Part shown: piece by piece, positions 39,886-44,038 of the stretch
Layout of the letters: every line of letters begins with the position of its first letter
Position numbering within the stretch: the stretch's first letter is position 1
Assembly: GCA_016795295.1 (NCBI GenBank)
Contig: JAEUHP010000049.1
Location: 1-44,038 of the forward strand
DNA from: Planctomycetota bacterium
GTDB taxonomy: Bacteria > Planctomycetota > UBA1135 > UBA2386
Length of the DNA: 44,038 bases
Reading direction: 5' to 3'
The notes under the pieces: model-generated
What the model saw: only the letters and a program-made list of their open reading frames with translations
The model's database searches: none
What the model was told of the DNA's origin: nothing
Made by a program: the position numbers and the translations under genes

Positions 39886-40389
39886 TCAGATCCGCAGCGG
39901 CAGGTTGCGTTCGCGGTCGGGCGGCGGTGGCGCCCGCAGGCGCTGCGCCGGCGGCAGGGCGCCACCTGCCATGGGGTTCGCCAAGTGCTTTGGCCGCCAC
40001 GTGAGCTGCGGAGGGGGCAGCTGGGCCAAGTTCGGCAGCGGCGGCACGTCCGACTGGTCGTCCGTGGCGGGCAGTTCGATCACGCAGGCGCAGGCCTTGG
40101 GGCTGGCCGAGGGCAGGGTTGGCTCGCCAAACCCCCAATCGCCAAACTCCCGAGCCGCGAGCCCTGGGGCGGGGGGCGCCGCATCGCCACGGCAGTGTCC
40201 ACAGCCACGATCGGCTGCAGGTGCAGGATCCGCTGATGGCAGGCAGCAGCTTTCGGTCGCCGGCGAGGACGCGGGGGCCGGTCGGCACTGGCAACAGCGC
40301 ACCACCAGCCCGGGTGGCACCAGCAACCCGGGCAGCAGAGCCAACACCAGAAGCAGCATCTGGAACGAGCGCATGCGCCAGACCGCCAT
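39886..40389 (-). CDS. Cys-rich exported protein of unknown function
   Basis: 167 residues. The signal peptide is FQMLLLVLALLPGLLVPPG. The segment right after it holds dense cysteines (RCCQC, ESCCLP, CGHC), then KACACV near 110; nine in all in the mature part. The rest is Pro-rich. The Cys arrangement suits metal binding. No family was recognised. It is the first gene of the leftward metal cluster, 106 bp upstream of the CPxxG lipoprotein. An internal ATG at 40374 (MRSFQM) is an alternative start. Confidence 0.6.
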   Translation of the reverse strand: MAVWRMRSFQMLLLVLALLPGLLVPPGLVVRCCQCRPAPASSPATESCCLPSADPAPAADRGCGHCRGDAAPPAPGLAAREFGDWGFGEPTLPSASPKACACVIELPATDDQSDVPPLPNLAQLPPPQLTWRPKHLANPMAGGALPPAQRLRAPPPPDRERNLPLRI

Positions 40390-40550
40390 CTTAGGCGTTG
40401 CGCTGCGCCCAAACAAGGCCGACCAGCTGCAGGCACGCTGCTGCAGTGGCTCCTGCGCGCCCCTGAGGCGGAATCGGTACAAGGCGCGGCGCCCCGACCG
40501 GCGGAGGGTGCTTAGGCTGTACTCGGTTCGCCCCGCCCCGGAGTCCCGCC

Positions 40551-41537
40551 ATGCATCGAGCCTTCTTCTCTCTGCTCGCCACCACTTCCTGGCTCTGCGC
40601 CCAGCAGCTCACCGCCCATCCGCAAGAGACTCTGCAGAACGGCAACGGCAACCTGGTGCCGTTCGGCGTGATCAGCACCGGCCAGTTCGGCGACGGGCGC
40701 TCGCAGATTCTCATCCCCGCCTCCGAGCTGCCGACCGAGCCGGCGCTGTTGCTGGGCCTCGAAGTGCACTGCCAAGCCACCGCTTCGATCACGTATGCCG
40801 CACTGGACCTGACGCTGGCGCCCACCCAGGCCACGGCGTTGGCGATGAACTTCGCCAGCAACCTCGGGGCGAGCCCGCAGCAGGTGCTGGCGGCGACCAA
40901 TCTGAACGTGGCCTACAGCAGCAATGCGTTCACGCCGTTCGCCTTCACGACGCCCTACGTGCACGACGGCGTGAGCGCCCTGGTGATCGACGTCCAGAAG
41001 CAGGTGCAAGCCGCTGCCAGCTATCCGTTCCTGACCATGTCGACCAGTTCGTCGCCGTCGCGCAACGACCGGCCGGCCATGATCTATGCCTTCGGCACGG
41101 TCGGCTCGGGGGCGTCTACGGCAACTTCGGCCACCACCGCGGCGACTTCGTTGGTGGTGCGCCTGCAGTGGGCGGGGATCGCGACGCTGCGCAACCGCAG
41201 CGACGGCCAGGTCAACGGCAACCAGTACGGGCTCGGCAGCACGGTCACGTTCACCGTGGACGGCCCGGCGCACGGCTTCTACGCCTTGGCGATCGCGCTC
41301 GGCCACCTGCCGGCGCCGCAGTCGCTGCCCGCAGTCGCCGGGGCGCTGCTGCTCAGCAGCCCGGTGGTGGCCGGCAGTGGTCTGCTGGACGGTGCTGGTT
41401 CGGCGACCCAACTGGTGACCCTGCCCGCTTTGTCTGCGTTCGTCGGCTACCGGCTCTTCTACCAAAGCGGTGTGATCGACCTGACGAACAATGCCGTGCG
41501 GCTGACCAACGGCACCGACCACTTCCTGAATCTGTGA
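40551..41537 (+). CDS. Secreted protein of unknown function
   Basis: 328 residues. The signal peptide is cleaved near LCAQQL. The mature protein is rich in Ser, Thr, Ala and beta-strand patterns, with no repeats or catalytic motifs I recognise. The last 40 residues (ALSAFVGYRLFYQSGVIDLTNNAVRLTNGTDHFLNL) resemble C-terminal segments of secreted planctomycete proteins of unknown role. It is divergent from the Cys-rich gene across 161 bp. Real coding is supported by the clean signal peptide and length. Confidence 0.7.
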   Translation: MHRAFFSLLATTSWLCAQQLTAHPQETLQNGNGNLVPFGVISTGQFGDGRSQILIPASELPTEPALLLGLEVHCQATASITYAALDLTLAPTQATALAMNFASNLGASPQQVLAATNLNVAYSSNAFTPFAFTTPYVHDGVSALVIDVQKQVQAAASYPFLTMSTSSSPSRNDRPAMIYAFGTVGSGASTATSATTAATSLVVRLQWAGIATLRNRSDGQVNGNQYGLGSTVTFTVDGPAHGFYALAIALGHLPAPQSLPAVAGALLLSSPVVAGSGLLDGAGSATQLVTLPALSAFVGYRLFYQSGVIDLTNNAVRLTNGTDHFLNL

Positions 41538-41659
41538 GCCGTCCCGCCCGACGTTGCGGTCGAGCTGGGGCCGCCAGTCCGGCTGCAGCGGTGCCGCGGC
41601 GGCGCGCGCATTGGTCCCGGGTCGCGGCGGCGCTACCGTCTGCACTGGAGCTCCCACCC

Positions 41660-42664
41660 GTGCGCACCTCGTCATCGCTGTTCGCCTGCGTCCTGTTCGC
41701 CGCCTGCCACACCACCCCACCGCCCGCGCTGCCCGCGTGGTCGATCGCCATCCACGGCGGTGCGGGCACCCTCGCGAAGTCCCGCCCCCAGGCGGAGCAG
41801 CAGGAGTACCTCGACGCCCTGCAGCGCGTGCTGCGCGATGGCGCTGAACGGCTCGCCCGCGGCGACGCCGCCCTCGACGTCTGCACCGCCGTGGTCTCCG
41901 CCCTCGAAGACGACCCGCACTGGAACGCCGGCCGCGGCGCGGTGTTCAACGAGCGCGGCGAACACGAACTCGACGCCGCGGTGATGGACGGCAGCACCCT
42001 GCGCTGCGGCGCGGTCGCCGGCGTGCGCACCGTCGAGCATCCGGTGCAGCTCGCGCGGCTGGTCATGGAGCAGACGCCGCACGTGCTGCTGATGGGCGAC
42101 GGTGCCGAGCAGTTCGCCACGGCCATGGGGGTGGTGCGCGTACCGAACTCGCACTTCGACACCGAGCACCGGCGCCGCGCGCTCGACGAGGTGCTGCGCG
42201 AACGCGGCCTGCGCGGCACCACCGGCCACCTGGACCTGCCGAGCCGGCCCGAGCACCGCTTCGGCACCGTCGGCTGTGTGGTGCGCGACCGCGCTGGGCA
42301 CCTCGCCGCCGCCACCAGCACCGGTGGCCTAACCGGCAAACGCTGGGGCCGCGTCGGCGATTCGCCGGTGGTCGGTGCGGGCAACTACGCCGATGCCTAC
42401 TGCGCGGTGAGCGGCACCGGCACCGGGGAGCAGTTCCTGCGCCACGTGGTCGGGCGCACCATCGCCGCGCGCATGCAGTTCGGCGGCCAGACGCTCGCGC
42501 AGGCCGTCGACGCCGTGGTGTTCGACACGCTGCAGCCCGACGACGGTGGCGTGATCGCCGTGGACCGCGACGGCAACCTGGCGGCGAAGTTCAACTCGGC
42601 GGGCATGTACCGCGGCCTGGCCGATGCCAACGGCCGGTTCCTGGTGCGCATCTTCGAGGACTGA
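41660..42664 (+). CDS. Exported isoaspartyl peptidase/L-asparaginase (Ntn hydrolase)
   Basis: 334 residues from a GTG at 41660. The head LFACVLFAACHTTPP is a lipoprotein-like signal. WSIAIHGGAGTL is the family start and NAGRGAVFNERG follows. The autoprocessing site is HRFG|TVGC, with Thr203 as the N-terminal nucleophile after cleavage. ATSTGGLTGKRWGRVGDSPVVGAGNYAD is the substrate pocket. It cleaves beta-aspartyl peptide bonds or asparagine. Most bacterial homologues are cytoplasmic or periplasmic; here it may be membrane-anchored. An earlier in-frame extension is non-coding in character. Confidence 0.92.
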   Translation: MRTSSSLFACVLFAACHTTPPPALPAWSIAIHGGAGTLAKSRPQAEQQEYLDALQRVLRDGAERLARGDAALDVCTAVVSALEDDPHWNAGRGAVFNERGEHELDAAVMDGSTLRCGAVAGVRTVEHPVQLARLVMEQTPHVLLMGDGAEQFATAMGVVRVPNSHFDTEHRRRALDEVLRERGLRGTTGHLDLPSRPEHRFGTVGCVVRDRAGHLAAATSTGGLTGKRWGRVGDSPVVGAGNYADAYCAVSGTGTGEQFLRHVVGRTIAARMQFGGQTLAQAVDAVVFDTLQPDDGGVIAVDRDGNLAAKFNSAGMYRGLADANGRFLVRIFED

Positions 42665-42720
42665 CGAGCCGCGGCCGGATCTTCGCGGACTGGCGACCGC
42701 CGATCGGGTACACAGCGGCC

Positions 42721-44037
42721 ATGGAGCTCGGCTTCGAGACGATTGGCAACGCCTGCATCATCGCCCACGACCGCGGCCCGGTGCTGGCCACCGACCCGTG
42801 GCTGTTCGGTCCCGCCTACTTCGGTTCGTGGCGCCTGTCGCACGCGGTGCCGGAAGCGCAGCAGCAGCACGTGGCGCAGTGCCGCTACCTCTGGCTGTCC
42901 CACGGCCACCCCGACCACCTGAGCCTGCCGTCGCTCGAGCGCCTGCGCGGCAAGACCATCCTGCTCGCCGACCATGTGGGTGGGCGCATCGCTCGCGATC
43001 TGCGCGGCCTCGGTTTCGACGTCAGGGTGCTGCGCTGCGGTGAGTGGGTGCAACTCAGCGATCGGCTGCGTTTCGCCACCATCGCCAACTACAACCAGGA
43101 CTCGGTGTGCCTGATCGACCTCGACGGGCACCTGATCGTCGACGCGAACGACGCGGGCAATCGCGGTGCGGGGCGCTTCCTGCAGCGCGAACTGCCGCGC
43201 TTCCACAAGCGCACGTTCCTCGCCTGCCTCACCGGCTACGGCGACGCGGACATGATCCATTTCCACGACGAGCAGGGGCGGCTGATCCCACCCGCCGCCG
43301 CGCAGAAGCAGGAGTTCGGTCCGGCGATCGCGGCGATGCTGGCGCACTACGGCATCCAGTACTTCGCGCCGTCGAGTTCGATGCACCGCTACAACCGCAC
43401 CGATTCGGTGTGGGCCGACGCCTATGCGACGCCGATCGAAGCACACCAGCAGGGGTTCGACGGCGGCGCGCGCACCTGCCTGCCGGCGTTCGTGCAGTTC
43501 GACCTGCACACCGGCTGCTACGAGCGCATCGATCCGCCGGCCAACGACGGGCCGCCCGAACCTCCTGCCGCCTTCGGCGACGACTGGTCGACACCGCTCG
43601 AAGCCGACGACCTGGCGCTGCTGCGCAGCTACTTCGGGCAGTTCGTGCATCTGCGCGAGCACTTCGACTTCGTGAACTTCCGAGTCGGTGGCAAGGACCA
43701 TACGCTCGATCTGGGGCGCGGGCACGGACGCGGCATCACGTTCGCGGTGCCGCGGCAGTCGCTGGTGGCGGCGGTGCAGTGGCAGGCGTTCGACGATCTG
43801 CTGATCGGCAACTTCATGCGCACGACGCTGCACGGCGACTTCTGGGGCAAGCAGGGGGCGCCGGCGCTGTACCCGCACTTCACGCCGTTCGTCACCAAGT
43901 TCGGGGACAACGGGGGGGCGTGCACGGTGGAGCAGTTGCGTGGCTACTTCGCGGAGTACCTGCGGCGGGGGTTCATGGACTTCGCGGCGGATGCGGAGGA
44001 CCAGGAGATGAAGGCGGCGCTGGCGCGGTATCTGTGA
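42721..44037 (+). CDS. MBL-fold metallohydrolase, CMP-Neu5Ac hydroxylase/UlaG-like
   Basis: 438 residues. IGNACIIAHDRGPVLATDPWLFGPAYFGSW is the start of the fold. WLSHGHPDHLSLPSL is the HxHxDH metal motif. IVDANDAGN and the later SSSMHRYNR may supply further ligands. The ATDPWLxxPAYxGSW segment is shared with CMAH-like MBL proteins often found in surface-glycan clusters. The substrate is unknown. The TGA is at 44035-44037, so the gene is complete just before the window edge. Confidence 0.85.
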   Translation: MELGFETIGNACIIAHDRGPVLATDPWLFGPAYFGSWRLSHAVPEAQQQHVAQCRYLWLSHGHPDHLSLPSLERLRGKTILLADHVGGRIARDLRGLGFDVRVLRCGEWVQLSDRLRFATIANYNQDSVCLIDLDGHLIVDANDAGNRGAGRFLQRELPRFHKRTFLACLTGYGDADMIHFHDEQGRLIPPAAAQKQEFGPAIAAMLAHYGIQYFAPSSSMHRYNRTDSVWADAYATPIEAHQQGFDGGARTCLPAFVQFDLHTGCYERIDPPANDGPPEPPAAFGDDWSTPLEADDLALLRSYFGQFVHLREHFDFVNFRVGGKDHTLDLGRGHGRGITFAVPRQSLVAAVQWQAFDDLLIGNFMRTTLHGDFWGKQGAPALYPHFTPFVTKFGDNGGACTVEQLRGYFAEYLRRGFMDFAADAEDQEMKAALARYL

Positions 44038-44038
44038 G

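Overview
The window is about 44 kb of very GC-rich (roughly 70%), densely coded bacterial chromosome. The gene set points to a Planctomycetota-like Gram-negative. It contains a Tat-exported Gfo/Idh/MocA oxidoreductase, a Gld-like ABC transporter with a DUF4340 protein, a DUF5658 protein, an ECF sigma factor paired with a very large membrane anti-sigma protein, a Rho with a Gly/Arg-rich head, many lipoproteins and LPS-type envelope genes. This assignment rests on gene content only. Many starts lack a clear Shine-Dalgarno sequence, and ATGA/GTGA stop-start overlaps are frequent. I saw no rRNA, tRNA, CRISPR array, transposase or phage gene.

Left part (1-13.4 kb): the first codons of a probable recC, an ArsB/NhaD-type permease, pgk, a HAD-family protein with altered catalytic residues, the ECF sigma and giant anti-sigma pair, then a leftward block (DUF5658 protein, GT4 glycosyltransferase, NUDIX hydrolase), the Gfo/Idh/MocA oxidoreductase, an exported MsrB, and two exported proteins (CAP domain; helical-repeat type).

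Centre (13.5-26.8 kb): a rightward, translationally coupled nucleotide-sugar operon (two SDR epimerases, short RmlA, RmlD, RmlB, no RmlC), a PNPOx-like protein, clpP facing left, a 714-bp non-coding gap, rho, and a gldA-gldF-gldG-DUF4340 cassette.

Right part (26.8-44 kb): a non-coding stretch with AT-rich inverted repeats and a strong leftward intrinsic terminator, a Doc toxin with an AbrB-type antitoxin, mazG, an iron-type superoxide dismutase, an envelope glycan operon (coiled-coil protein, GT2, GT4, WaaP-like kinase), a large DUF2339 membrane protein, and a leftward putative copper/metal cluster (Cys-rich exported protein, triple CPxxG lipoprotein, tiny lipoprotein, TolC-like protein, multicopper oxidase). 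It ends with a secreted protein of unknown function, an exported isoaspartyl peptidase and an MBL-fold protein.

The items most worth a second look are the leftward metal cluster with its three-module CPxxG lipoprotein, the degenerate HAD protein, the Rho Gly/Arg head with its long upstream gap, and the unexplained non-coding island at 26.9-27.15 kb beside the toxin-antitoxin pair.
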